This document shows, piece after piece, positions 10,736-20,843 of a DNA stretch of 64,000 nucleotides; position 1 is the stretch's first letter, and the number at the start of each line of letters is the position of its first letter. Position numbers and translations under genes: made by a program. The notes under the pieces are model-generated. The model was given only the letters and a program-made list of their open reading frames with translations. It ran no database searches and was not told the origin of the DNA. Source of the DNA: Diabrotica undecimpunctata (lineage: Eukaryota; Arthropoda; Insecta; Coleoptera; Chrysomelidae); contig NC_092810.1 of NCBI RefSeq assembly GCF_040954645.1, forward strand, positions 10,276,185 to 10,340,184. The letters run 5' to 3'.

Positions 10736-12015
10736 TCTCTGTTTTTAACGTCTTTCTTGCCCTCGTTTCAATGATAAATATTTAGGAAACTCTGTTCGTA
10801 TTGCATATTGTTTTTATAATGTGTCATACAAAAAATGCAATAGCAGTTTTATACTTTTTATACTAGAAAAATAACAGGTTTACTAACATCGGTACCAGAG
10901 ACCGGTCTTGATTCTAGCGGGAAAATGCCCACTTTCAACACCGCTAATACACTACAACACAGAACAGAAGACATCATTTCAAGAAGCTATTGCGAGGCAA
11001 CGCCTTTGGATCGAAACGGATCGGCGGTTTTCGGCAAATTTCGCTGCTTTCGATCTCAGAGAACATAGGTTAGCAACAAAGGGTTAATTTATTTGAACTG
11101 TTTCTATTTTACATTAACTGATTAATGTCGAAACATTAAATTGTTAAAAAAAGTCACAAAAATATAAATAATAACTGAAAAAAGTCGTGTGTCGAATGAT
11201 ATATTGATTGAAATGTTTATACTAAAAGAAAGAGAAAAAGACATTGATTAATTTATTTGGATCAGCCTTCTGATTTATGATCTGATCTGAGATAAATGTA
11301 TCTGTGTGTATATTGTACACAGATCAGTTATATATAGTAGTTGTCATGATGCAAGGTGTCTATTCTCCAAATAAATTAAATTTTAATCCAACAAATGAAA
11401 CTACCTAAATTAAAAGTTTTTCAAATATATTGACTGGGCGTGATTAGAGTTATTGACGTAATAAACTAATAGATATGCGAAGTGAAAACTACTTACATGT
11501 TTAAATTTATGATAAATCAAATATATACAACACCAAATACAGCAAATATATAACTCCAATAGTTTGCAGTAAGCCATAATAAGCAATTTATATTTTATAT
11601 ACTTTTGTGGATAATTTATCATAAATTTATTACAACTCAATAGAATCAATATGCAATCCATAGAAATACATTATTAAATCAATTACGAAGTCATGTATGA
11701 TATGATGTAATAAATTATCACTAACAATACACTTCTACACCTACGATACGACACGATACATTTTGTACGCCAAAAGCATGGTATTTGATTGCAACTGTTA
11801 CTTAAACTATATAATAATAGTGGCATAAAAACAATTATATGTTTATGCAGGGTGGACTAATTAAGCTTTTGCGTCGAGTACATATTTTCAAAGGAAGAGA
11901 TTTTTGCGAAAAACCCGAGACAGCTTGATTTGGCTTTCAAGAATGATATATTTTGACTGTTTATTGTGAGTGTAGGGCCATCTTGCATCTTTAAATAAAT
12001 AAATATAAGATAAAG
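10736..12015. other. No gene recognised
   Basis: AT-rich sequence. No conserved protein motif, tandem array or clear inverted repeat was seen. The 83-codon minus-strand ORF at 11410-11661 has composition typical of AT-rich noncoding DNA. Confidence 0.6.
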
Positions 12016-12227
12016 AGATAAAACTAAGAGGATAAAGATGGAAAAAAAATAAGAGAAAAGAACGAAATCCTAAAAGTTACTCAGACATTTTACCGTGATT
12101 TATATTCCTCAAACAAGAACCCAGATAACATTGCAAAGGAAGACCTTAAGAGAAAGATAACGAATGTCAACTCAGAAATACTCCCTGACATAGAATCCTT
12201 CAAAATAAAATAAGCTATAGCACAACT
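12016..12227 (+). pseudogene. LINE pre-RT segment (outer element of a triple nest), left part
   Basis: The plus strand reads KVTQTFYRDLYSSNKNP, DLKRKITNVNSE and SFKIK(stop)AIAQL, the linker just upstream of the reverse transcriptase in RTE-like LINEs. ATAGCACAACT (12217-12227) is repeated at 15731-15741, where the same frame continues as KNNKTPDTDGILVEML. The element was therefore split by the 3.5-kb insertion between these points. Confidence 0.8.
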
Positions 12228-12234
12228 TTTTCTT

Positions 12235-12661
12235 CTTCTTAGAGTGCCATATCCCTACGGAACGTCGGCGACTACCATCCTTATAATATTGTTATACTGA
12301 TCTCGGTCTTGCGCTACGTGTAGCAATTGGTCCGCTGTCAAACCTGTCCACTGCCGCAAATTCCTCAACCAAGAGAGTTGCTTCTGTCCTATCCATTTCC
12401 CAACAATCTGTCCCAACATCGTTGAAGGATTGTTTGCATAGAAAATAGTGCTTCTCTAGTTCCGAGGCATCTCCGGAACCCGAACTGCTCTTGACTAATT
12501 ATTTCTTCGCACTTGTTGTTAATTCGGTTTAGAAGAATATGCAACAGTATTTTAACGGCATGGCTCATTAAACTAATAAGTCTACAATCGCTACATTTCT
12601 TAACGTTTGGTTTCTTAGGTAGAGGAATAAAGATCGATTTTAACCAGTTCGATGGAATTTC
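12235..12661 (-). pseudogene. RTE RT fingers joined to C-terminal tail by internal deletion
   Basis: The minus strand reads DTSEIPSNWLKSIFIPLPKK, CSDCRLISLMSHAVKILL and EQFGFRRCLGTREALFSMQT (RT blocks before motif A). It then shifts frame into GKWIGQKQLSWLRNLRQW and DQYNNIIRMVVADVP, the distal tail. The palm with its ADD box is missing, so about 250 residues have been lost. Confidence 0.8.
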
Positions 12662-13743
12662 ACTGGTATCATATTATTATTATTATTATTATTATATTAC
12701 AAATAAGGGCAGAGGAGCGAGCTCCTATTATGCCCAAAAATCAAAAATAAAAAAAAACATCCTTATAAAACTAATACCAATTATAAAGTAAAGGAAACAT
12801 ATACAATTAAGTATATCATACAAAAGTTGAATGGTGAGACAATAAATAAATAAATAAATAATGCTGTCAAAGAAAAAAAATCCTATAAATAAAATAAACC
12901 ACTATCAAGTTTATTTTTAAAGATGTTAATACTAGTTGCCGATATGGTGTCTTGATCCAAATTGTTCCAGATATTAAAGATTCTATTTGGCAAGAAGTTC
13001 ACCCTGGACCTTGCAGTAGTTTGTTCTTTTTTCAATTTGTATCGATGGCCTCTTAATCTTTCGTCTTGATTCAAAGTGAATATGGTGCTTAGGTTCCCAA
13101 AGTTATGTTTTAAAATACGGAAGGACATAATTAGATCACCTCGAAGACGTCGCTGCTCGAATGTCGTAAGATGAGCCATGGATAATCTATCTTCATAGTT
13201 AGGTCTTACACGACAGTATGCCAGTCTTGTAGCTTTACGCTGAACATTTTCAAGTAAGATCTTATCGCGAATGAGATCTGGATTCCACACTGGTCCGGCA
13301 AACTCAAGAATAGGTCTAACGTATATTGAGTAAAGTTTACTAACAGAAGTTAGAGATATACGTGTAAAACATTTACGGATCAAAAACAGTTTCGAGTTTG
13401 CACGTTTACACACCGACACTATGTGATCAGACCAATTTAAGTCACTATTAATTATCACTCCGAGATCATTGTGGGAGGTTACCGAGTTTAAGGGATGTCC
13501 ATTAATAAAGTACGGTAGTGATGGGTTATTTTTGCCGATATGTAAAACAACGCATTTTTCAATGTTAAGCGGAAGTAACCATTCTGAGGACCATTTGAAT
13601 ATTGCGTCAAGATCTTGTTGAAGAACATGTTGGTTAATAGTTGGATTCACATATAATTTCGTGTCATCAGCGTAAATGGAAACCTTACTGGATACGATGA
13701 GCGGAAGATCACTAGTGTAGACACAAAATAGTAGCGGTCCAAG
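12662..13743 (-). mobile_element. 5'-truncated CR1-type LINE fragment inserted in the RTE element
   Basis: From LGPLLFCVYTSDLP onward, the minus strand encodes the second half of a CR1/L2-type reverse transcriptase: VSIYADDTKLY (catalytic ADD), WSSEWLLPLNIEKC, NDLGVIINSDLNW, KLYSIYVRPILEFAGPVWNP and the C-terminal RRLRGDLIMSFRILKHN. The 3' end is a trinucleotide tail, visible on the plus strand as a TAT/ATT run at about 12668-12692. The flanking RTE reads FNQV before and DTSEIPSNWL after, as expected for uninterrupted RTE. Confidence 0.85.
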
Positions 13744-13971
13744 TACTTGATTGAAAAGTACAGTGAGTTCTTTTATATTGTCATTTGAGAGTAATTTTAG
13801 CCATTCGCTGTATATTTGATCTGGTCCACTGGCTTTGTTGTTTTTGGCTTGGTGTATGGCTTTTTCCACTTCAGCTTTAAAGATTGATGGTCCTGTATTT
13901 GCACTTAAGTTAGGTAGTGATCCTCGATCATCCTTAAATAATGCTTTAATGTAGTTTTCCCATTCCTCCAT
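12883..13971 (-). CDS. Chimeric ORF (362 aa): RTE pre-RT fused in frame to CR1-type RT
   Basis: Residues 1-76 are the RTE linker (EEWENYIKALFKDD, KAEVEKAIHQAKNNKASGPD). Residues 77-362 are the distal half of a CR1-type RT with YADD at 100-103. The fusion arises because the CR1 fragment landed in the same orientation and frame. RT motifs before the VPQGS block are absent, so polymerase activity is not expected. The CR1 part has no stop over 286 codons, suggesting a fairly young insertion. Confidence 0.8.
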   Translation of the reverse strand: MEEWENYIKALFKDDRGSLPNLSANTGPSIFKAEVEKAIHQAKNNKASGPDQIYSEWLKLLSNDNIKELTVLFNQVLGPLLFCVYTSDLPLIVSSKVSIYADDTKLYVNPTINQHVLQQDLDAIFKWSSEWLLPLNIEKCVVLHIGKNNPSLPYFINGHPLNSVTSHNDLGVIINSDLNWSDHIVSVCKRANSKLFLIRKCFTRISLTSVSKLYSIYVRPILEFAGPVWNPDLIRDKILLENVQRKATRLAYCRVRPNYEDRLSMAHLTTFEQRRLRGDLIMSFRILKHNFGNLSTIFTLNQDERLRGHRYKLKKEQTTARSRVNFLPNRIFNIWNNLDQDTISATSINIFKNKLDSGLFYL

Positions 13972-14058
13972 TACTTCGTCTTCTAGGGATAGTGCATGAC
14001 CTTCATTATTCGTTAATGTTATGGGTGTATTTCTTTTGTGTACTGTAACTTCTTTTAT

Positions 14059-15230
14059 TTACTTATGTGTGTTAAATTCGTCATGTTTTCGTTGCAATTC
14101 TTCTAGTTCCTCACATTTTGCTCTCATCCATAACTCTTTGGCTTCCCTGATTTTTCTTCGAATCAGATTATGCTTTCGTTTATACTCTGAGTTATTTCTA
14201 TTTTTAAGCTGTCTTCTTTCGTCCATCATTTCGATTATTTTATCTTTCATCCACGCTTGCTTTTTATAATGGGTGGCAGTTCCACTTTGCGTTGCTGTAT
14301 CGATGATACCAGTCTTTATGTTATCCCATCTTTCTTTGACTGTTGGTACATTGTATACTTGTGTGATGTTGTCTCGAATTTTTTCGTTCATTGTCTGTTC
14401 AAAGTGATGTTTAAATTCTTCTTCTTTTAGTTTTTGTCTATCGTATTTCTTTGTAATGGAAGGCTTTTTGATTGTCTTTAATTTTAGGTTGATTCTAGAT
14501 GCCAGTAAATTGTGATCGGTGGCTGCGTCGGCACTTGGATATGTCTTAGTACATTTACATGAGTTTCGAAATCTATTGTTAGTCATGATATAATCTATTT
14601 GGTTACGCATTACACTACCATGGCCATCTCTCGGTGATATCCATGTATAGAGACGTCTTTTTGGTTGTTTAAAACATGTGTTAGTGATAACAAAGTTTTC
14701 CTTTTGGCAGAACTCCACCAATCTATCACCTCTTTCGTTTCTTTCCCCAAGACCGAATCCTCCAGTAATTCCGGGAGTTATGTCTTCTCCTACTTTAGCG
14801 TTGAAGTCTCCCATTATTACACAGATTTCGTGTTTTTTTGTGTTATTTAGTGCTTGCTTTAATACATGGTAAAATTCATTAATTTCGTTGTCTGTACTGT
14901 TACTTGTAGGAGCGTATACTTGTATTAAGTTTATATTAATCTTACTTTTAATAGTTATCATCATTATTCGCTCTGAAAGAGGAACACATTTGTCAACCAG
15001 GTTTTCAAGTCGTTCCTCGAGAATTATAGCAACACCATTTTCATGAACATCATCCGTTTTTCCGGAGTAATAAGTAATATAACCTCCACTTTTTACAGTT
15101 CCCGATCCGGTTCATCTAGCTTCGCTAATTCCAAGGACTTGCAGGCCCAGACGTTTCATTTCGAGTTATACATTTTTTAGCTTTCCTGATTGATATAAAG
15201 TTCTAACATTCCACGTAGCAATATGTTCTA
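14059..15230 (-). pseudogene. RTE-type EEP endonuclease domain
   Basis: The minus strand shows the whole apurinic-like endonuclease in two frames. ATWNVRTLYQSGKLKNV ends in a stop at 15166. A short block follows with LGISEARWTGSG and GVAIILEERLENL. The open 301-codon part (14964-14059) contains LIQVYAPTSN, IMGDFNAKVG, LYTWISPRDG, RNQIDYIMTN and ATDHNLLASR. Nearly all catalytic segments are recognisable, and only the first stop and the lost N-terminal frame break it. A basic linker (EYKRKHNLIRRKIREAKE) leads towards the RT. Confidence 0.85.
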
Positions 15231-15415
15231 TTAATGATCTATTTTTATTTTTATCTTTCCCTCCGGAGATTCTTAGCACCCCTGTTCCATTAAAGGGACG
15301 CCGGAGACTCGGGGCCATAGTATGATTTGTATTTGTCATGGAGCTTTTCTTGGGAGATTTAGTGCAGTAGTTTCCCATTGCTTTCTGCACCGCAGTATCA
15401 CAGCCAGTTAAATCA

Positions 15416-15679
15416 TTATGGTCTTGCCGCCTGTGGCTGTCTGTCGTCAAACCTGCTAGATGTCTTTCTAACAGGCCTTGATTCAGTAATGGCATCACTG
15501 CTGCCTAATGCCATGCCCTCAGTTGATCCGCGGGTACTTATTTGGCTAAGCCTTATTCGTACCTGCCCTGCATATCTGCAGGAACATTCCCTATCAGCCA
15601 TTGGGACGCGCCGTGTCGGGGTTGAGGACATCCCCCGCCCAGTCTGTCTTACGCAAAGTATTGAGAGGCTCCTACTCAA
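15416..15679 (-). other. 5' leader of the RTE-type LINE with small ORF
   Basis: This GC-richer stretch carries an 87-codon minus-strand ORF ending near ESRPVRKTSSRFDDRQPQ, a pattern that precedes the endonuclease in some RTE proteins. A second frame (15498-15166) continues into the TWNVRTLY block. It is probably the original N-terminus of ORF2, broken by a frameshift. The flanking target duplication at 15731 marks the element's 5' end. Confidence 0.5.
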
Positions 15680-15730
15680 TTCAAAGTCCCTCCTCTACGC
15701 AAGCTGAGACCGGCACGGTCTCACTAAAGC

Positions 15731-15972
15731 ATAGCACAACTAAAGAACAATAAAACTCCGGACACAGATGGAATACTTGTAGAAATGTTGAAGGAGGGGA
15801 ATGAAATTATTCTCGAAGAATTGAAAAAACTTTTCAACGAATGTCTTCACAGAGTAGAAGTCCCAGATGATTGGAATGAAAGTTTGACAATACTTCTCTT
15901 CAAAAAGGGAGACAGGGGAGATCTCAAGAACTATAGGCCAATCTCCCTGCTGTCCCAGATGTACAAACTGTT
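15731..15972 (+). pseudogene. LINE RT fingers (outer element), right part
   Basis: This continues 12016-12227 after the RTE insertion: IAQLKNNKTPDTDGILVEML, LKKLFNECLHRVEVPDDWN, SLTILLFKKGDRGDLKNYRP and ISLLSQMYKL. At 15973 the homology stops abruptly, and an oppositely oriented LINE tail begins with no spacer. Confidence 0.8.
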
Positions 15973-16265
15973 GGTGCCATCTCCGCGGCGGAGGTCGGCA
16001 ATCATCATAGCTATTCGGACTTTTGAGACGGCTGCTCTGAAAAGTTCATTTGATGTACATCCGTACCACTCTCTCAGGTTGCGCAGCCATGACATTCTAC
16101 GCCTCCCTATGCTTCTCTTTCCTTGGATCTTTCCCTGCATAATCAGTTGGAGCAAGGTGTATTTCTCTCCACGTATAATATGTCCGAGATATTCTAATTT
16201 TTTTGTTTTTATTGAATTTAAAATTTCCATTTCTTTGTTCATCCTTCCCAGAACCTCTTTGAGGC
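15973..16265 (-). pseudogene. LINE 3' tail, opposite orientation
   Basis: The minus strand reads EVLGRMNKEMEILNSIK, YLGHIIRGEKYTLLQLIMQG, GRRRMSWLRNLREWYGCTSN and AMMIADLRRGDGTN. It is the distal end of an RTE-like endonuclease-reverse transcriptase, related to the tail at 7682-7985. The frame is open but 5'-truncated. It is head-on to the RT segment at 15972, so either an insertion or an inversion joined them. Confidence 0.8.
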
Positions 16266-17280
16266 CGTATTAGAAATACATAAAAAAAGTATGAATATAT
16301 TCACATAACTACCAACTTTAATGATGGATTAAATGTGACTAAAATTATACAATTTAACATCATGTCTTGTCATTATTTGTCAATTAACAAGTCAATCATT
16401 AAACCAATTGTTTAAATTAAAAGTTTAACCTTTATTAAAGCCGCCCAAAGAAAAGACTTCCAAGGATATGTGGCAATTTACGTCAATATTTCAGTTTAGA
16501 TTTGATGTAACAAAATAATCATTAAAAGAGAGAGTTCGAAATAGAGTAAATAGGGACCGAGCGGCGCTATGTTCGATTTATTGTTCTGAGAATCTCAAAT
16601 TGGCATTGTCGTTTGTAATTATAAAATAATGATAGATTGTTTTCAGTTTAGTAAAAGTAAAGTACATATCAGAATTGGTTTCAAGATATTTTTAATTTTT
16701 AAATAAATATAATCATATTGCGCTATGAAATAAATTTATTTGGGAGTATTCCAAATAATGTAAATTTTTACCAATCCCAATGTTAAAAATCCCATTTTAC
16801 AAATCCAATGTTACATTAACTAAAGATCACCGTCATTTAATATGATTAAAATTTTAAAAGAAAATTTAAACTTAAAGAAAATTCAGGCTAAATTTTGGTT
16901 TATTGGTGGTATAGTACGCTGCATCAACGTTGTCACGCAGAAGAATGTCAAGATTATAATAGCGCGGTTCCCCAAAGTTGTATCCCGTAACATATACAGT
17001 TTGATATTGACCTTATACAACGGCATTTTGTTTACTAATGATGATTTTAATTTGTGTCCAATGAGCCAATATATTTTGTTCTGGTTTCTTTCTCTAAGTG
17101 AATTTTGAGATTTTGAGATTTGTCCATGTCAATCGTTGATCCGAATGCATACCAAAATATATAGCAGAATGGGGAAAATGCATTAAAAACTAGCGCACAT
17201 CCCTCGACACCTAACTACTATGTATGTATGTAAATTTATTTATGTCTTTTTATTTATTATTGTGTTAGGTCTAGAAATAA
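16266..17280. other. No gene recognised
   Basis: AT-rich sequence without protein motifs, apart from an 88-codon ORF at 16842-17108 of unremarkable composition. A short TATG run lies near 17220-17232. Confidence 0.6.
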
Positions 17281-18745
17281 CTAGTAACTACATGGAGTGC
17301 ACCACAAGGAGACAACGAAAATAATCTGATAAGAAACCAAATCGATTATATTCTTTTTAACAAAAGATTTAAAAATGGGATTAAAAGCGTGAAAACATAT
17401 CCTAGTGCTGATGCAGACTCCAACAACAATTTACTTCTTGCCAATGTTATTATTAAACCGAGAAAACAATAGAAAAAAATTAAAATTGAGACTAGATTTG
17501 TAAAAGCTTGAGGATGATGAATATCAACAACAAATAAATGAAGCAATTGCACCAGCATTCACAGAAACTACAAAACAGATATTTACAGTGCCTGGAACAA
17601 ACTGAAGATGGCAGTACTTAACACTTGCGAAACGTTTGTGAGAAAAGAAGAACCAAGTGCTAAAAAAAAACTGGATAACACCAGATATTACGAAGCCATA
17701 GAAGAAAAACGAAAATACAGAAACACAAATAAAAAAATACAAGGAAATGAAGAAACTAGTAGAAACGCAGATCAAGGAAGCTAAAAACGCTGGATTGATT
17801 AAAATTGGAAATAAGTAGAAGAATTTATTATGAAACACGACTCATATAACCTACATAAGAAACTAAAGAAATTACGTAAAATAAAAGCAAAAGAATACCA
17901 CAAGTTATAAGAAACTCCAATGGAGATCTCCAATTATCACAAGAAGAAAACCAACAAACTTGGGAAAAATACACCATGAAATTATTTACAGATAATACTA
18001 AAGAAATAAATGAAATATTCCCAACTAATGAAAATATACAAATTCTAATGTCAGAGGTGAAAAAGCCAATTAAAAAATCAAAAGGTGGTAAAGCGCCAGG
18101 TCCTGATTAAATTCCAGTAGAAATATTAAGAATCTTAAATGACAAAAATATTGAGTTTCTAACTAAATTATTTAATAAAATATTCCACGACGGTCAAATT
18201 CCTGATGAATGGTTAAAATCTATCTTTTTACCCTTATCCGAGAAAAATAATCCTACAGTTTGGATAAAGAGGTGAAATGGGAACAAGAAAGGCATTGTGC
18301 GTAATATTGGTACTATTACAAAAATGCAGGGAATATAATAAAAAAAATACGTATTTATTTGTTATATAGATTTTCAAAAAGCCATTGAAACCAAGTAGAA
18401 ATTTAAAGAGGAGTCAGAGAGTGATGTGTGCTCTCGCCACAATTATTTATTGTGTACTCCCGACTAATATTTCAGGAGGCATTATGGGAAAGAACTGAAG
18501 GTGTAAAGATTGGATAGAACATCATTATTAACATAAGATTTGCAGACGATACCGCAATCATGGCAAAGATATAGTAGATTTACAAGTTCTCATAGAAATC
18601 ATTAACAGAGAAAACAAAAAGATAGGACTGACAATGAATATAGGAGTAAATATTGGAGGGTAAACCGTTAGAGAGAGTCGACAAGTATAAATACCTCGGA
18701 GCAATGATAAACTCATAGTTAGATCAAGATGATGTAATGAGTCCG
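17281..18745 (+). pseudogene. Degraded RTE-like LINE (endonuclease end to RT)
   Basis: Plus-strand pieces in shifting frames follow the element order. RNQIDYILFNKRFKNGIKSV and YPSADADSNNNLLLANV come from the endonuclease end. The linker follows, then KKPIKKSKGGKAPGPD and LTKLFNKIFHDGQIPDEWLK from RT fingers. CFIDFQKAFE-like and RFADDTAIM blocks come from the palm, and YKYLGAMINS comes last. Many stops and deletions, and no tail region. It is older-looking than the neighbouring copies. Confidence 0.8.
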
Positions 18746-19513
18746 TCACTTCAATAATCCTTGCATCACTTTAAATAAAATCTATAAATCAATATTCAGT
18801 CGATATTCTTAGTAATTAGTAATTTCTAAGTTGGTATTAAACAGCGACTCCAATCGGCAGTTTTGGCAGATATGCTTATCCGACTAGCAATTAGCACTCT
18901 TGTTCTGACTTCGGGGAAGAAAAGTTGGGTTTAAAAAGAAGTTGGCCAGAGATGGCCAAGAATTTGTTTTTTAAGAATATTAAAGTTTTTTTTGAAGTAA
19001 AGTTGAAGAAAGTTTTAGTTGGTTTTTTTTTGTTGAGTTTGGTTTATAGCCACTCTGAGCCCCCTACTGAAGGAGTCAAGCAGAAGTCAAGGAGGGAATT
19101 TCTTATTTCGTTTTTTTTTTCTGAGATTTTTTTTTTAAAGAAGAAGGGTTAAGTTGTTCCCTGGTCGGATTTGCACCTGATTCCAGGGTTGGTTCTCATC
19201 TGTCTTAGCTATTTCCTCAGAGGTCTAGATCTTTACCATACTATTCCCAGACAACTTCAAGAAACCAGCCGGAAATACCTCCCTCATTTACTGTGGTGTT
19301 GGGTAGCATAAAGAATTAAACTGTATATATTTGGCTAGGTATTACATTTGTTGTGAAGACTAAATATTTCAATTCATGCCTGTTTTCCTTTTCATTTCAG
19401 CAAAAAGGGTATACAGATTTACAAGATATCTTTGAAGGTATATGTTAATACTTTCCTGGCGCCCAAGCACATCTTAGAACAACTTGTATAGTCTATCACT
19501 TTCATTTACATTA

Positions 19514-19576
<63 letters not shown>

Positions 19577-20465
19577 CCTTCTCATTCATTTTCTCTTTTT
19601 TCGGCCTCTGTAGGGCATACAAATTGGACGAATCTTCTTTTGAGTGTCAAGTAGTCACTCTCCGGCAGATTCCGCTAGCCAGTCTTAATTAATTTGTTTT
19701 TTTGTTACATTGGCGTCCATCGTCCATTCACACTTTTTGTTACAATGAGGAGATAAAGGTCAGAATTGAAATAGCTCGAAACGGATTTATAAAATACCGC
19801 CCACTTTGCGGTCTTTTATCGCATGCGGTCTTTTAACTTGGCGGTTGGTCTTTTATAGCATGCTAAAAATTACATGTAGTAATAAATAACGATGATGTAC
19901 TTATACAAATTATCAAAAAACTCAAAATATTTTACCCGAGGCATATATTTAGATATACTGCTCCCAACTTGTATTGAAAACGATAATAGAGAGCTAAACT
20001 TTCTATTAAATAACAAATGACCTACGTAATGTCAAGAAATTGACAGGATTAGACCTTTAAAAACTAACAGAAGTTGTTCAAAATATAGAAGACAAAAAAT
20101 AACATATAATAATAATAATAAATATAAAAATAAAAAAGCCGAACATTTATCAATAAATTGTCGACGGACGTTTCGATTAATTTCAAGTCTTCATCAATGC
20201 TCTTTAATCTTCTATTATTTTGTTTACCCAATGTTTACTATGAAACTAATATATACTTAATATATTCTTATATTGAGATCCGAGCGTCTTAACTTCATGG
20301 TTTGAGGTTCTGTGAGTACAAAAGAGACATAATAAAAAAATTCGTGTACAATATTACATTTATAGGATGTTCTCCGGAAAGCCTAGCCTAGAAAGTATGT
20401 AGAAATTAAATAATATGTATCAATAAATTATATTTTTAATTGGAATGTTAAAATTGGTTAATATC
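18746..20465. other. No gene recognised; candidate short exon and AT microsatellite
   Basis: A polypyrimidine stretch and AG at 19391-19400, followed by a 37-nt open block (19401-19437) and GT at 19438, look like a possible small exon, but nothing supports a gene. At 20150-20200 there is a GACGTTTCGATTAA-type motif often seen near retroelement ends. The remainder is AT-rich. Confidence 0.4.
19517..19574. repeat. (AT)n microsatellite
   Basis: About 58 bp of uninterrupted AT dinucleotide repeat. Confidence 0.95.
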
Positions 20466-20843
20466 AATAACTTTATATATCAACTGTCAAATAACTGTCA
20501 AAGTTAAACTTGATAATTAAAAGTTCTCCTATTAATTTTTAATAATTGTGTGTATATTAAACAGTATTTAATAGTTATATTACAATTAATTATTATTCAA
20601 GATTCCCATTGATGTAGCCAACGAGTAAACATTACCTTGTGATGTGATAATTCGAATTATTTTGTGTGTTATGGAAACCGCAATTATTATTGGACTATAA
20701 TATTATTATATTCAACTGAAGGAAAACTGCAGATACAGGTAACTGTTATATTCCTATTATTTTCCACAGTGTCCTAATAGGACGACTGTTGCAATACTAA
20801 AAATTAAGTGAAGTGTTTTTGGTATCCAGGAACACTCACAAAA

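Larger units (their letters stand above)
12228..15730 (-). mobile_element. RTE-type LINE inserted into another LINE, itself interrupted and internally deleted
   Basis: It is bounded by the perfect 11-bp target duplication ATAGCACAACT. On the minus strand the order is: a GC-richer 5' leader (15730-15230), endonuclease (15230-14059), pre-RT linker (13971-13744), a CR1-type insertion (13743-12662), RT fingers (12661-about 12420), then a jump to the C-terminal tail (about 12418-12235) ending in GAAGAAGAAAAA. The leader and the matching duplication suggest a full-length original insertion. The missing RT palm indicates an internal deletion. Confidence 0.8.

Noticed and set aside
13851..13971. Intact full-length RTE gene at the chimeric ORF
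   Set aside because: The RT fingers and palm expected after the linker are displaced or deleted; only 76 residues are RTE.
15973..16265. Twin-priming inversion at the LINE junction 15972/15973
   Set aside because: In twin priming the inverted part lies 5' of the 3' segment; here the 3' end itself abuts the other strand, so the order is wrong.
15785..16273. 162-codon plus-strand ORF as one protein
   Set aside because: Only the first about 63 codons are RT; the rest is the antisense of a minus-strand LINE tail.
20150..20215. Minus-strand GATGAAG...GAAACG block resembling a second hammerhead ribozyme
   Set aside because: The core reads TTGATGA rather than CTGANGA, and no stem II can form between it and the GAAA box.
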